A stretch of DNA of 64,000 nt from assembly GCA_014526335.1 (NCBI GenBank), contig JACTAT010000024.1, positions 1,282,375 to 1,346,374 on the forward strand. The letters run 5' to 3'. Each line of letters starts with the position of its first letter. Position 1 is the first letter of the stretch. The notes beneath the pieces are model-generated. The model searched no databases. It was not told the origin of the DNA and worked only from the letters and a program-made list of their open reading frames with translations. The position numbers were made by a program, and so were the translations under genes. Source of the stretch: Chrysaora quinquecirrha. Its lineage: Eukaryota > Cnidaria > Scyphozoa > Semaeostomeae > Pelagiidae. Shown here piece by piece: positions 45,837-58,330 of this stretch.

Positions 45837-46037
45837 ATGCCTCAATTAGATTTTATAACTTATTTAAATCAATATATATGAACTATCATGATATTATCAG
45901 CATGTATTATAATTATGTGTGTGACGTTATTACCAAGCTTAAAGTATTGTCTAGAGTCTAGATTATCAGAATCAGTAACTTTTAGTTATACTAAACAACA
46001 TGAATTTACTGCTTATAAAAAATTGTTAGAACAATAA
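45837..46037 (+). CDS. atp8: ATP synthase subunit 8
   Basis: This 66-codon protein is a small membrane subunit of the F0 part of ATP synthase. It begins MPQLDFITYLNQY, the usual M-P-Q-L-D start. One membrane helix is followed by a charged tail. The stop TAA shares its last base with the atp6 start (TAATG). The spacer after trnW is 5 bp. Confidence 0.93.
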
Positions 46038-46744
46038 TGATAGCATCTTACTTTGACCAATTTACTATTATAAATGTTTTTTTAGGAATATTGACTAGTT
46101 CCTCTGTTATGTTGTTATTTTCTTTATTTTTTGTGAGTTTATTTTTTAATAATAGTTGATTAATACCTACTAGATGACAAGTAGTAATAGAATTAATATA
46201 CACCCATTGGTCTAATCTTTTGAAAGATAGTTTAGGTTTAAAAGGGATGAAATATTTTCCGTTTATCGTAGGGCTATTTTCTCTTTTTGTTTGACTAAAT
46301 GTACTAGGTTTGTTTCCTTATGTATTTACCGTGGGTACTCATATAGTGGTTACATTTGGTATTTCTTTTTCTATATTAACTGTTGTTACTATACTAGGCA
46401 TTAAGAATTTTAAAGCTGATTTTTTCAGTTTATTAATGCCCCAAGGAGCCCCTTTATTAATGGCTCCTTTATTAGTTTTAATAGAAACTGCTAGCTATTT
46501 ATCCAGAGCAATATCTCTGGGTGTTAGATTAGCTGCTAATTTATCTGCTGGTCACCTATTATTTGCTATACTTGCTAGTTTTGGATTCCAAATGATAGTA
46601 AATAATTATTTTATGTTGAGTTTGTTTCCTATAGCCATTATGATTTTTATAACTATCCTAGAAATGGCTGTTGCTGTTATTCAAGCTTATGTTTTTTGCT
46701 TATTAACTTCCATATACTTAGAGGATACTCTAAAATCACATTAA
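46037..46744 (+). CDS. atp6: ATP synthase subunit a (6)
   Basis: This is the proton-channel subunit of ATP synthase, 235 codons (MIASYFDQFTIIN...). The conserved C-terminal part LIETASYLSRAISLGVRLAA, with the essential arginine region, and MAVAVIQAYVFCLLTSIYLED are present. It overlaps atp8 and cox3 by one base each (TAATG at both ends), so the three genes form one tight unit. Confidence 0.96.
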
Positions 46745-47529
46745 TGTCCCATGTTTTTCATCCCTATCATTTAGTTGATCCCAGCCCTTGGCCATATGTA
46801 ACTGCTTGTGGGGCTTTTTTCTTAACTTTTGGAGGTGTTATATACTTTCACTATAGCTTTTTATGGATTATGGTTCTAGGGTTAAGTATGTTTACTATTA
46901 CTTTTATTGTTTGATGCAGAGATGTGATAAGAGAAGCTACTTTTCAAGGACATCATACAGAGTTAGTAAAGAAAGGTTTAAAATTAGGAATGATATTATT
47001 TATAGTGTCAGAGATTTGTTTTTTTGTATCTTTTTTTTGGGCTTTTTTTCACAGTAGTTTAGCTCCTGCTATAGAGTTAGGGGCCGTATGGCCCCCTATT
47101 GGAATACAGATATTAAACCCTTTCTCAGTTCCTTTATTAAATACAGCAATTTTATTAAGTTCGGGTGCTACGGTAACTTGAGCACATCATGCTATTGTTA
47201 ATGGTAATAGAGGACAAGCTATAATAGGGTTAATGATGACTGTAATATTAGGAGTTTTATTTACAGCTTTACAAGGAATTGAATACTATGAAGCGCCTTT
47301 TGCTATCTCCGATTCTGTTTATGGTTCTACATTTTTTATGGCTACAGGATTTCATGGATTTCATGTATTAATAGGAACAACATTTTTAACTGTTTGTTTT
47401 GCGAGATTAGTGTTTCACCAATTTACAAGACACCATCATTTTGGTTTTGAAGCTGCTAGTTGATATTGGCATTTTGTTGATGTTGTTTGATTGTTCCTTT
47501 ATGTGTGTATTTATTGGTGAGGGTCTTAG
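46744..47529 (+). CDS. cox3: cytochrome c oxidase subunit III
   Basis: Complex IV subunit, 261 codons. It starts [18 protein letters not shown], and mid-protein has [20 protein letters not shown]. It ends [20 protein letters not shown] with TAG at 47,527-47,529. TGA is Trp at several invariant positions. It is followed at once by trnM. Confidence 0.97.
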
Positions 47530-47533
47530 CCTC

Positions 47534-47604
47534 AGTAAAGTGGACTACAGGTAAGTTATCAGACTCATAATCTGAAGAAGAAGGTTCGATTCCTTCCTTT
47601 ACTA
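47534..47604 (+). tRNA. trnM: tRNA-Met (CAU)
   Basis: Acceptor arms AGTAAAG/CTTTACT pair fully. The anticodon loop CTCATAA gives CAT, and the T loop is GGTTCGATTCC-like. It sits between cox3 and nad2. With trnW it is one of only two tRNA genes seen, so other tRNAs must be imported. Confidence 0.94.
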
Positions 47605-47610
47605 TTTAAA

Positions 47611-48927
47611 ATGAATTACTTTTACTTTGAATTCTTTATAGGAATCTTATTATTAATTTCATTATTATTTTATTTATCCCCTTCTTTAATTAACTTACTA
47701 GCTGTTATGATAGTATTGTTAGTATTAATTAACTGTAATACTGATCCAAATCAAAACAGTTGAGACTTGATAGTAAAATTATTTATATTAGGCATAGGGG
47801 TTTCAATATATAATTTTCTACAACCTAAAATTATAAGCTCAGCAGGAGTATTATTATTATCCATAATTTTGGCTTCCTTGCTGATTGTTTCTGCTAATAA
47901 TTTGTTGGCTTTGTATATAGCTATAGAATTGCAAAGCTTATCTTTATTTATAATGATAGCTAAAGAAAGAAGCTCAATAAATAAAGTAGAAGCTGCTTTA
48001 AAGTATTTTGTACTAAGCTCTATTTCATCTGGAATATTTTTAATGGGAACAGCTATATTTTTCTGTAATTATGGTACTTGTAATATTTATGATCTTTCAA
48101 TAGATTATATTTCAATTGGTAAAATATTAATTATTGCAGCTCTGTTGTTTAAACTGGCTGCTGCACCTTTACATGTTTGGGTTCCAGACGTGTACCAAGG
48201 ATGTGATTATAACTCACTAATAATTTTAGGGACCCTTCCAAAAATAAGTATATTAGTTGTACTTATTAATCTATTACCTAATAATAAAGTAGTATTAATA
48301 ACCGTGATTTTTTCTCTTATAATAGGGTGTATAGGGGCTATCAATCAAACTAATATAAAGAAGTTATTAGCTTATAGTGGTATTATAAATATGGGGTTTA
48401 TACTTCTAGGAGTTTCTACAAATTCTTTTGTAGGAGTAGAATCTAGTATAATATATTTGTTAATTTATTCTATTACTTTCCTATGTTTTATTGTTTTAGT
48501 AGACCTATTCACGTCCAAAAAAGACAGTATATCAGAGTTTTCCAGTTTTTTAGGGATTAACAAAACTGTTCTTGTAACCATAGTATTCTTAATGTTTTCT
48601 TTTGCGGGAATTCCCCCATTTGCAGGGTTTTTTATAAAGTGGATGGTTTTAGCTAATGCAATATCTTCACAATTTATATTTACTAGTTTAATATCTATTA
48701 TATGTGCAATAATTGCCGGTGTATATTATGTTAGAATAGTAAAAATTAGCTATTTTCAAATAGATAAATCTTACTATATGTGAAAAGAAGCTCTGATCGG
48801 AAAAAGAGAGGTAAATTATAATAAATCAATAATTTTAGGGTTAACATTATTTTTAATCATTAGTTTAACAATTTATCCAAATTTAATTTTAAGCATAGTT
48901 CATTTGGGAACTCTATCAATATATTAA
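47611..48927 (+). CDS. nad2: NADH dehydrogenase subunit 2
   Basis: Proton-pumping subunit of complex I, 438 codons (MNYFYFEFFIGILLLISLLF...), with many membrane helices. It has the antiporter-type features LFKLAAAPLHVWVPDVYQG and GAINQTNIKKLLAYSGIINM. The stop TAA (48,925-48,927) abuts the nad5 start codon. Confidence 0.95.
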
Positions 48928-50745
48928 GTGTATTTGTTAATAATAATTTTACCTCTCATTAGCTCTCTAATTATACTAGTATCAGGAAGAAACATAGGCG
49001 TTAAAGGGGCAAATTATTTTTCTGTAATTTGTATGATCACTGCCTCTATAATTTCCTGTTTATTGTACTATGAGACAGCATTTTTAAAATCTACTATAAT
49101 ATTTTCTTTATTTAATTGATTATCTTTAAACATATTTGAAGAATCAATTAATTTTTATGTGGATTCCATATCAGGAGGTATGATATTAATAGTAAATGTT
49201 GTATCTTCTCTTGTACATTTATATTCTACGGGTTATATGAAAGGAGATCCTCATAGCCCTAGATTTATGGGATACTTGTCTTTATTTACTTTCTTTATGT
49301 TAGTATTGGTTTCCAGTCAAAATTATTTACAGCTTTTCATTGGGTGAGAAGGGGTTGGTTTATGCTCTTACTTATTGATTAACTATTGGTTTGGTAGACT
49401 TCAGGCCAATAAAGCAGCTATCAAAGCAATGTTAGTAAATAGGGTAGGTGATGCAGCATTAATAGCCAGCATAGTTCTCATATGATTTAATTATGGGACA
49501 ATTAATTTTTATTTAATATTTCCTATTAATGCTTCCTTATCTCATACTTTAATTCCTATACTTCTACTTATAGGGGCTATAGGAAAATCAGCTCAAATAG
49601 GGTTACATACTTGGCTCCCAGATGCGATGGAGGGTCCAACTCCTGTTTCAGCCCTAATACATGCAGCAACAATGGTGACTGCAGGAGTTTATTTAATCAT
49701 TAGATCTTCTCCAATTTTTGAAATGTCTAATATTGCTTTAATAGCAACTGGCTTAGTAGGGGCTATAACAGCACTTTTTGCTGCAACAGTGGGTTTAGCT
49801 CAAAATGATATAAAGAAAATTATCGCATATTCAACTTGTAGTCAATTAGGCTTTATGGTTTTAGCTTGTGGTATATCTTACTATTCTGTTGGGTTGTTTC
49901 ATTTGATTAACCATGCATTTTTTAAAGCTTTACTATTTTTAGGGGCAGGATCTGTAATTCATGCTCTAACAGATGAGCAAGATATTAGAAAAATGGGGTC
50001 ATCAATCCTATCTTTGCCTCTATCTTACACTTTTATATTAATAGGATCTTTGGCTTTAGCAGGTACTCCTTTTCTAACAGGTTATTATTCTAAAGATCTA
50101 CTTTTAGAATTAACTACAAAAGAATATTATTTAATAATAGTTTGTTGATTAGGTTTAACAGCCACCTTTTTAACAGCATTTTATTCTTTCAAATTAATTA
50201 CTAGAACCTTTTTACTTTACCAAAATTATTATAAAAACACCTGAATTTCTGCTCACGAGGGGGAATTAAATATTATAATCCCTTTAATTCTGCTATCTTT
50301 AGGAAGTGTATTTTTTGGATTTTTTTCTAAAGGAGCAATTTTGGATCCTTTAATACACCCTAATATTACTTCATTTATAAAGTTAACCCCTTTAATTCTC
50401 TCTGCTTTAGGAACGGTATTTGGTCTTCTTATATTTTTATTATCCAGTAAAACATGAAGTTTATTTTTTAAAAATCTCCCTCTTAGAATTTATGATTTTT
50501 TAGTAACCGCTTGGGGATTTGATAAAGTAATAGGAACTTTTCTAGTGGACCCTGTTTGAGCTTTTGGTCATAATGTTACTGTAAAGTTATTTGACGCAGG
50601 AATCATAGAAACGATAGGTCCCTTTGGATTATCAAATAAAATTATTGCTATAAGTCAAAGCATGTCAAGACTACAGTCTGGTTATCTATTTAACTATGCC
50701 CTTATAATTATTCTTTTTATTTCTGTGTCTGTCTTAATGACTTAA
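48928..50745 (+). CDS. nad5: NADH dehydrogenase subunit 5
   Basis: Complex I antiporter-like subunit, 605 codons. The frame begins with GTG directly after the nad2 stop. An internal ATG would lose the conserved start [13 protein letters not shown], so GTG is preferred. Markers are [13 protein letters not shown] (SLVHLYS...), [20 protein letters not shown] and [18 protein letters not shown]. It ends ISVSVLMT with TAA. Confidence 0.95.
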
Positions 50746-50759
50746 ACCCTTTGATTTTG

Positions 50760-51722
50760 GGGGTTAAAATATGTGTAGTATTTTTTAATACATGCTAGTT
50801 AGTGTGCGTATAGGTGAGGAAAATAGTGATATTACACAACATGTTACCAGGTTAAATTAATTTAATATTTTATTTATCCGAAGACGACTAGAAAACTCCA
50901 CATTTTTACTGAAACAAAGGAAAACATTAGCAGCAGTATAGGATATTGTACAATTTGTTATAATTAGATACAGAAAATACTAATAGAATTGTCATATCAG
51001 GTGCCAGCAGACGCGGTTACACCTGAGATTCAAATTTTTTTAATAAAAAAGGCAAAAAGAATGTAAACGAATTTTCATATAAGGGTTAGAAATTTTATGA
51101 AAAGATAAAATATGTCGATATAAAATATAATTCCATAAATAATAAAACCCCTTTATAATTCTACAACATGAAATAATAGAAAGTAAATAGGATTAGATAC
51201 CCTAGTAGCCTATTACTTAAATAAAGAATTCTTTTTAAAAGAATTATCCGCCTGAGTATTATAATCAACTGATTGAAATTCAAAAAATCTGGCTGTTCGT
51301 TTTCCTATTAGAGGATTGTGTACCTTAAATCGATAGTCCGCGAGCTACCTTACCTTAATTTGACCTCCAGGCGCTGCATGGCCGTCTTCAGTTTGTATTT
51401 AAAATCAACAAATTTAACTTTACAAAAAACTAAGTCAGGTATTATGGCCTTTATATTAAGGAGGTTATGCAATACAGTAATTTAATCAAACCAACATAAA
51501 TTGCGAATAAAATTTTTAAAAACTTTTAGAAGTTGAATTTAATAGTAATCATAAAATAGAGAATTGTGGTGAATTGGTTCAAACGTTAGTACAAATCGCC
51601 CGTCACCTTTAGTAATTGATAAAGTTATCTCCCTAATTAAATAACAAAAACTAAAGCAAGTCGTAACATAGTGAGGGGAAGGGAACTTCCCCTTGAAAGT
51701 TTTTAGATAAAACTAATAATTT
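50760..51722 (+). rRNA. rns: mitochondrial small subunit rRNA (12S-like)
   Basis: Landmarks are in order: GTGCCAGCAGACGCGGTTAC (51,001), GGATTAGATACCCTAGTAGC (51,191), ACAAATCGCCCGTCACC (51,591) and AAGTCGTAAC (51,658). It ends with the last helix GGGGAAGGGAACTTCCCC (about 51,674-51,693). Ends are approximate. It is flanked by nad5 and nad6 with little spacer. Confidence 0.95.
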
Positions 51723-51725
51723 AAT

Positions 51726-52274
51726 ATGATTATACAATTTTTATTATCAATAAGTGCGATTATTTCAGGAACTATGGTTGTTTCTTCCATACACCCAGTT
51801 TATTCGGTAATATGGTTGGTGATGACTTTTATTTCTACAGGAGCATTATTCATGTTATTGAATATTAATTTCGTTGGCATGATATTATTAATAATTTATG
51901 TAGGAGCAATCGCTATCTTATTTGTGTTTATAATAATGATGTTAAACCTAATATCCTTAGATTTGGAAATAACAAATACCCATATCTTACCTTTAAGCCT
52001 ATTGGTTGTACTATCATTAGCTTCTCAAATAATGGTGGCAAATAATTTTTCATTTGCCTTCAACAATAACACTGAGCTTATTAACCCCCTCTTATTACAG
52101 CCTATTCAAACTATAGGTCAAAAGTTATATACTACTTTTGGGCCATATTTGATTATTTCTAGCCTAGTTTTACTTGTAGCTATGGTTGGTGCTATAGTCT
52201 TAACAATACATTACAATCAAACTTCAAAAAAACAAGATTCATTTGTACAAATAAACCGTGATAAATTTTATTAA
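51726..52274 (+). CDS. nad6: NADH dehydrogenase subunit 6
   Basis: Complex I membrane subunit, 182 codons, start [15 protein letters not shown]. The conserved [17 protein letters not shown] helix is at residues ~59-75. The end overlaps the proposed nad3 GTG start by 17 bp. Confidence 0.95.
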   Translation: MIIQFLLSISAIISGTMVVSSIHPVYSVIWLVMTFISTGALFMLLNINFVGMILLIIYVGAIAILFVFIIMMLNLISLDLEITNTHILPLSLLVVLSLASQIMVANNFSFAFNNNTELINPLLLQPIQTIGQKLYTTFGPYLIISSLVLLVAMVGAIVLTIHYNQTSKKQDSFVQINRDKFY

Positions 52275-52617
52275 TTATGATATTATAATAGCAATCATTT
52301 TAAGCTTATTATTATCCAGCATAATATGCTTAGGGTCTTATTTATTAGGATCTTCTTCTCCAGACAAAGAAAAAGTCTCAGTATATGAGTGTGGCTTTAA
52401 TCCTTTTGATAATCCCGGAAACCCTATTAGTATAAGGTTTTTTATTATAGGGATTTTATTCTTAGTGTTTGATTTAGAGATATCTCTTTTATTCCCTTGA
52501 GCGGTATCATCTCACTTATCTTCTCTACAGGGATTGTGAGTAGTAATATTGTTTTTATTTATACTAACCTGAGGACTAATCTACGAGTGGTTAAAAGGAG
52601 GACTAGAATGAGAATAA
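52258..52617 (+). CDS. nad3: NADH dehydrogenase subunit 3
   Basis: Complex I subunit, 119 codons if started at GTG 52,258 inside the nad6 end. The conserved loop [18 protein letters not shown] (with the key Cys) and [20 protein letters not shown] are clear. It ends KGGLEWE (TGA=Trp) with TAA, overlapping nad4L by 10 bp. The start is uncertain: no ATG lies near. Confidence 0.9.
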
Positions 52618-52910
52618 AATCATTTATTATTACTTCATTTATTTTATTCATACTGGGTATTTTGGGGATTTCTCTTAATAGAACTAACTTAATACTATTA
52701 ATTATGTCTGTAGAATTAACTCTCTTAGCTGCCTCCTTACTCTTTATTATAGGATCATCTTTTTTTGATGTACTATTTGGACAAATATTTACTATAATTA
52801 TACTAACTATTGCAGCAGCAGAATCTGCCATAGGTTTAGCGATTATAATAACCTATTTTAGAATAAGGGGCAAAATATCTATAAAGCTACTAAATACATT
52901 AAAAGGATAA
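52608..52910 (+). CDS. nad4L: NADH dehydrogenase subunit 4L
   Basis: Small complex I subunit, 100 codons ([20 protein letters not shown]). Helix [14 protein letters not shown] carries the conserved glutamate, and [11 protein letters not shown] follows. It overlaps nad3 by 10 bp and nad1 by 1 bp (TAATG). Confidence 0.94.
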   Translation: MRIKSFIITSFILFILGILGISLNRTNLILLIMSVELTLLAASLLFIIGSSFFDVLFGQIFTIIILTIAAAESAIGLAIIITYFRIRGKISIKLLNTLKG

Positions 52911-53881
52911 TGGTAAACTTAATTATTAGTATTATTAAATTTCTCTCAGTAATTATTCCTGTACTCATTTCTGTAGCTTATCTTACTCTTGCAGAAAGAA
53001 AAATTTTAGGTTATATGCAAATAAGAAAAGGCCCCAATATAGTTGGAATATACGGGCTGCTTCAACCCCTAGCTGATGGAGCCAAACTATTTATGAAAGA
53101 AATGACTACTCCTAATCATTCCAACCTTATTTTATATTTCTTTTCTCCTGTTTTATTCTTAACCTTAGCCCTAGTATTATGAACTACATTGCCCTACAGT
53201 TCAACAGAAGTATTTGCGCCTTTTAATCTAGGACTATTGTTTATATTTGTTATTTCATCTATAAGCGTTTATGCTGTATTAATGTCTGGGTGAGCCAGTA
53301 CTTCAAAGTATGCCTTTTTAGGGTCTTTAAGGGCTGCTGCTCAAATGATTAGTTACGAAGTAGCATTAGGCTTAATACTCATATCAATCCTCCTAATAAC
53401 AGGATCATTGAACTTAACAAAAATTACCTTCTTACAAAATAACACCCTTGTGTTTATAATTCCGCTTTTTCCTGCAGCACTGATGTTTTTTGTTTCAATA
53501 GTAGCAGAAACCAACAGAGCTCCATTTGATTTAACAGAAGGAGAATCTGAATTAGTATCTGGGTATAATGTTGAATACTCCTCAATGTCTTTTGCTTTAC
53601 TATTTTTAGCTGAATATGCAAGCATCATATTTATGTCTGCTTTATTTTCCGTTCTATTTCTAGGGGGCTCACACAGTATAATTGGAGATTCTCCTCTAAT
53701 ACTAGGAACAAAAACAATACTGTTAACCTTCCTTTTTGTTTGAATAAGAGCCTCATATCCTAGAATTAGGTATGATCAACTAATGATGTTGTTATGGAAA
53801 TCTTATTTACCTATCACCATTGCTATAGTAGCTGTGACGGCAAGCTTAATATGATCACTACAAGGGTTACCAACACTATAA
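52910..53881 (+). CDS. nad1: NADH dehydrogenase subunit 1
   Basis: Complex I quinone-site subunit, 323 codons. Signature blocks are [33 protein letters not shown] and [20 protein letters not shown]. It ends QGLPTL with TAA, followed directly by the nad4 ATG. Confidence 0.96.
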
Positions 53882-55324
53882 ATGTTAATTGGATTAATAA
53901 TTATATTATCACTATCCTCTTTAATAATTTGTGCTATACCTAACCACAAAACCTTGCTTATAAAAAGATTAGGCCTTAGCTCTTCTCTGATAGCTCTTTG
54001 AGTTACCATTAGTATATGAGTGTCACATATACCCAATACATCCTTCCAATTCAATAAATTAGACTTATGGACAGATAAAAATATTGTTATATTAAAATGG
54101 GGATTACTACACTTTGGATTAGATCAAATATCTATCCCATTTATACTATTGACTTCCCTATTAACTCCGATATGTATATTAATTAGCTGAAGATCTATAA
54201 AACACTTAGTAAAAGAATTTATAGTTTGTTTACTAATAATACACTTATTGTTAATAGGAGTTTTCACTTCCTTAAACATATTATTATTTTACATTTTGTT
54301 TGAAATTATACTAATACCCATGTTTATAGTTATAGGAGTTTGAGGCTCAAGAAAAGAAAAAGAAAGAGCAGCTTATTACTTTTTTTTCTATACACTTGTA
54401 GGTTCCTTATTTATGTTACTGTCCATTTTTGCCATCTACAATTTTACGGGAACATTAGACTATCAGTCACTCATATACTTAAAACTCCCCCCATACTTAC
54501 AACTCTGATGTTTTTTGGGATTCTTTCTAAGCTTAGCTGTAAAAATTCCCATGATACCTTTTCACATTTGATTACCTCAAGCCCATGTTGAAGCTCCTGT
54601 AGCAGGGTCTGTAATACTAGCCGGAATTTTATTAAAATTAGGAGGTTACGGTTTTATTAGGTTTTCTTGAACCCTCTTCCCCCAAGCTTCAGAATATGCA
54701 TCTCCAGTAATTATGTTATTGAGCGCTATTGCCATAGTATACGCAAGCTTATCGACATGTAGACAGACAGATGCAAAAAGACTAGTTGCTTATTCATCTG
54801 TAGCACATATGGGAATTGTAACTTTAGGTATATTTTCAAAAACCGTAGAAGGCATTATAGCCGCAGTTATTCTAATGTTAGCCCACGGTTTAGTAAGCTC
54901 AGGCTTATTTATTGTAGTAACTAACTTATATGATAGATTCCATACCAAACTTATCAGGTATTACAAAGGAATATCTCTCACAATGCCTCTATTTTCAACC
55001 TTATTCTTCATTTTAATATTAGCAAATATAGCATTTCCTATTAGTTTGAATTTTATTGGAGAATTTATTTCAATATATTCCGCCCTACAGTACAGTTGAT
55101 TACTAATATTACCCCCTCTAGTTGGGGTCGTTCTCTCAGCAAGCTATAGTCTTACATTTTATAATAAAATATCTTTTGGGCAACCCTCCCACCACACAAT
55201 TCTATCAAGAGACTTGAATAGACAAGAAATATTTAGCCCCTTTCTATTAATAGTACTCACAATAATATTAGGTCTTACCCCTATTACTACTATGTTATCT
55301 TACAAACTCCCCTTTGTCCTTTAA
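53882..55324 (+). CDS. nad4: NADH dehydrogenase subunit 4
   Basis: Complex I antiporter-like subunit, 480 codons. Mid-protein [20 protein letters not shown] (TGA=Trp) and [17 protein letters not shown] are the conserved proton-channel helices. It ends SYKLPFVL with TAA, 3 bp before cob. Confidence 0.95.
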
Positions 55325-55327
55325 ATA

Positions 55328-56464
55328 ATGAGACTTAGAAAATATAACCCCATTGCCACAATCATTAATGAAGTAGTAGTTGATTTACCTTCCCCATCAA
55401 ATATTAGTTATTTATGAAATTTCGGGTCACTACTAGGTATAACTTTGATATTACAAATAATTACAGGCATATTCTTATCTATGCACTATTGTGCAGACAC
55501 TTCACTAGCATTCTCTTCTATCACACATATTATGAGAGACGTAAATTACGGGTTCTTACTAAAGTATGCACACGCAAATGGTGCTTCACTATTCTTCTTG
55601 TGTGTTTACATACATATAGCTAGAAGCTTATATTACGGCGGATTTTTAAAAAAAGAACTATGATTTTCAGGAGTAACAATCTACATCATAATGATGGCTA
55701 CCGCTTTTATAGGCTATGTATTACCTTGAGGTCAGATGTCTTTTTGAGGAGCTACAGTTATCACCAACCTAGTTTCAGCCGTTCCCTATATTGGAAATGA
55801 TATAGTACAGTGATTGTGGGGAGGTTTTAGTATATCCAACGCTACCTTAAATAGGTTTTTTAGTCTACATTATTTACTTCCATTTGTACTAGCAGCCTTA
55901 GGAGCTATTCATATAATACTACTCCACACAGAAGGTTCATCAAACCCTGTTGGTATAAAGTCTAATATTGATAAAGTCCCATTTCATACCTATTTTTCAT
56001 TTAAAGACCTATATGGTATATCTTTACTTATAATCTTACTAATAATATTAATATTTTTCCTGCCTAATATATTAGGTGACACTGAAAATTACATACAAGC
56101 AAACCCTTTGGTCACACCTGTACACATACAACCAGAATGGTACTTTCTGTTTGCATATGCTATATTAAGATCGATCCCAAATAAACTGGGGGGAGTTATT
56201 GCAATGGCTTCTAGCTTACTAATATTGTACGCTTTACCTTTCCTCCACAAAAGTAATTTAAGGTCACTAATATTTAGACCTTTAGCCAAATTCTCCTACT
56301 GAACATTCATGGCCAACTTCTTAATATTAACTTGAATAGGTGCCCAACCTGTAGAAGATCCTTATATTCTAATAGGTCAAATATCAACTATAATATATTT
56401 CTTTTACTTTATTATTATAGTTCCCCTCATAGGAACACTAGAAAACAGGCTATTATTCAAATAA
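55328..56464 (+). CDS. cob: cytochrome b
   Basis: Complex III subunit, 378 codons ([20 protein letters not shown]). It contains the first heme helix with GSLLGITL and [24 protein letters not shown], and the [20 protein letters not shown] block. It ends [10 protein letters not shown] with TAA. It is the last gene before the right terminus. Confidence 0.97.
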
Positions 56465-56798
56465 TAACATATAATTACCACAATTATAAAACTCGTCAGC
56501 TAGATCTCAGTTCCAAGCCAAATACTAATTTTAACAAAATTTACCTCTGCACAAAAATAGTATACTTACAATTATATAAAACGCCATTTTTGCCCCTGAG
56601 AAAGTTAGTTACCTAACATACTTAGTAACTAAGTTATTCGACAAAATGTATGTCATCAAAACACCGTTATATAATTTTATCTGCTCCACAAGAGAGTTTC
56701 TGCATAAACGTTTAACTGGAATTCTGGTAACCGACAAAAAAACCCTCAAAAAATGCCCCATTTTTAGCATTTACCGAAAAAAAAAAAAAGTGACTTAA

Positions 56799-56842
56799 GG
56801 CTATACCTTAGATATAGTGTCTTATATATCTAAGGTATAGCC
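56799..56842. promoter_or_regulatory. perfect 18-bp hairpin near mtDNA end
   Basis: GGCTATACCTTAGATATA (56,799-56,816) pairs perfectly with TATATCTAAGGTATAGCC (56,825-56,842) around an 8-base loop GTGTCTTA. It lies between cob and the terminal repeat, with a poly-A run on its 5' side. It could end transcripts or act at the telomere. Confidence 0.75.
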
Positions 56843-56850
56843 TCTATAAT

Positions 56851-56889
56851 AACCTAAATACTACATCTCCTACAAATACCCATATACAT
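56851..56889 (+). repeat. terminal inverted repeat of mtDNA (partial polB copy)
   Basis: AACCTAAATACTACATCTCC...CATATACAT is the inverse of 41,143-41,184 apart from three inserted bases there. In the polB frame both copies stay open (PKYYTSPYKYPYT against PKYYISYKYPYT). The copy is cut by the gap, so its full length is unknown. Confidence 0.85.
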
Positions 56890-57389
56890 NNNNNNNNNNN
56901 NNNNNNNNNNNNNNNNNNNNNNNNNNNNNNNNNNNNNNNNNNNNNNNNNNNNNNNNNNNNNNNNNNNNNNNNNNNNNNNNNNNNNNNNNNNNNNNNNNNN
57001 NNNNNNNNNNNNNNNNNNNNNNNNNNNNNNNNNNNNNNNNNNNNNNNNNNNNNNNNNNNNNNNNNNNNNNNNNNNNNNNNNNNNNNNNNNNNNNNNNNNN
57101 NNNNNNNNNNNNNNNNNNNNNNNNNNNNNNNNNNNNNNNNNNNNNNNNNNNNNNNNNNNNNNNNNNNNNNNNNNNNNNNNNNNNNNNNNNNNNNNNNNNN
57201 NNNNNNNNNNNNNNNNNNNNNNNNNNNNNNNNNNNNNNNNNNNNNNNNNNNNNNNNNNNNNNNNNNNNNNNNNNNNNNNNNNNNNNNNNNNNNNNNNNNN
57301 NNNNNNNNNNNNNNNNNNNNNNNNNNNNNNNNNNNNNNNNNNNNNNNNNNNNNNNNNNNNNNNNNNNNNNNNNNNNNNNNNNNNNNNNN
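56890..57389. other. assembly gap, exactly 500 N
   Basis: A second 500-N run joins the mitochondrial contig to another nuclear contig. It has the same length as the first gap. Confidence 0.99.
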
Positions 57390-58139
57390 TCAAGTTGCTT
57401 ATAAAAAAAAAGTGTAACTTGCGAGCAATAACTTACAAAATCAACGTGATGTAGCTTTCTATGGTCTTGGATTCGCTGGGATTGGGCACTAAGGCCCTTC
57501 AGCTAAAAATCTATTGGTGAACTAACATTTTCATGTGAGATGATTGGTTTTCAAACGGATAACCAATCAAGCTTCTAATTGGCTCATTCCGATCCACGTT
57601 GGCGTTTGTCGTATGTAATAATTCCGGTCTTGGTCTATTTCGGTCGCTTTCTATCGCAACCAGACTGCTTGAAGCAAATTCGACTAGAAATCTCATGTCT
57701 AAGCAAGACTGTCGGACTCGGAAAGAACTAGCTTTGAACAACAGAACGTAAACTGATTTGATGACGTAAAGCATTTCTCTCTTTTTAGAATCATTATGCA
57801 ACTATGAAATTTTGCAAGAAATACACCTGGTCTTGTATGAGTTTATCGACATTTCCAGCGATACCGACACAATGAGATGTTTCGTGAACTTATACCGTTT
57901 GGCCAAGAAACTTGTTAGAATTTTCAGGGCCAAAATCGGTCACAATTTCAAGAAACTATGCAAGGTTGGTACCCGGTCTAAAGTGATCAAGTCTAGCGCA
58001 GTTAGACAAAATCCTAACTTTTGATTCGGGAGAAAGAAAGAAAAGAAAGTAGTCGTTTTTGAGTCTACTACTAGCCTAGGGCTACTCAGTCGACTTTACA
58101 CTTTACTTCTGGTCTGGATACATTGCATATAGCAGGGTG
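57390..58139. other. non-coding nuclear DNA right of gap
   Basis: No recognisable gene. Small frames on both strands (e.g. 57,511-57,801) match nothing I know. Confidence 0.4.
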
Positions 58140-58330
58140 CAGCCACACACGGCGCTCATAACTACCGACCAGGTACCCATCTATACACTAGGGTAGAGAG
58201 AGGCACATTTGTGTTAACAACTTGCCCAAGGTCGTTATCTCTGCAATAAAAGTGGAAACACCGTGGCTCGAACCTACAACATTTTTCGTTGTTAGTCCAG
58301 CACGCTAACCACTGCGCCACAGAGACCACA
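58140..58330 (-). repeat. tRNA-derived SINE
   Basis: The - strand begins GGTCTCTGTGGCGCAGTGGT (A-box region), with TAGCGTGCTGGACTAAC and the B box GGTTCGAGCCACGG at tRNA spacing, followed by a longer tail. It is related to the copy at 31,640-31,850, so both nuclear contigs share the family. Confidence 0.75.

Larger units (their letters stand above)
56465..56889. other. right terminal region of linear mtDNA
   Basis: This stretch is non-coding and A-rich on the + strand, with a small inverted repeat (TTAGTTAC/GTAACTAA, 56,605-56,633), a poly-A run and an 18-bp hairpin. Its last 39 bases are an inverted copy of the polB start at 41,143-41,184. Confidence 0.8.

Noticed and set aside
52559..52831. 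Minus-strand frame across nad3/nad4L
   Set aside because: It is an antisense shadow of nad4L with no family match.
56854..57393. Long open frame across the second N gap
   Set aside because: It is made of N and has no sequence support.
58140..58330. Functional tRNA gene
   Set aside because: A and B boxes are present but the arms do not form a cloverleaf, and a related copy exists at 31.7 kb with a longer tail, as expected of a SINE.
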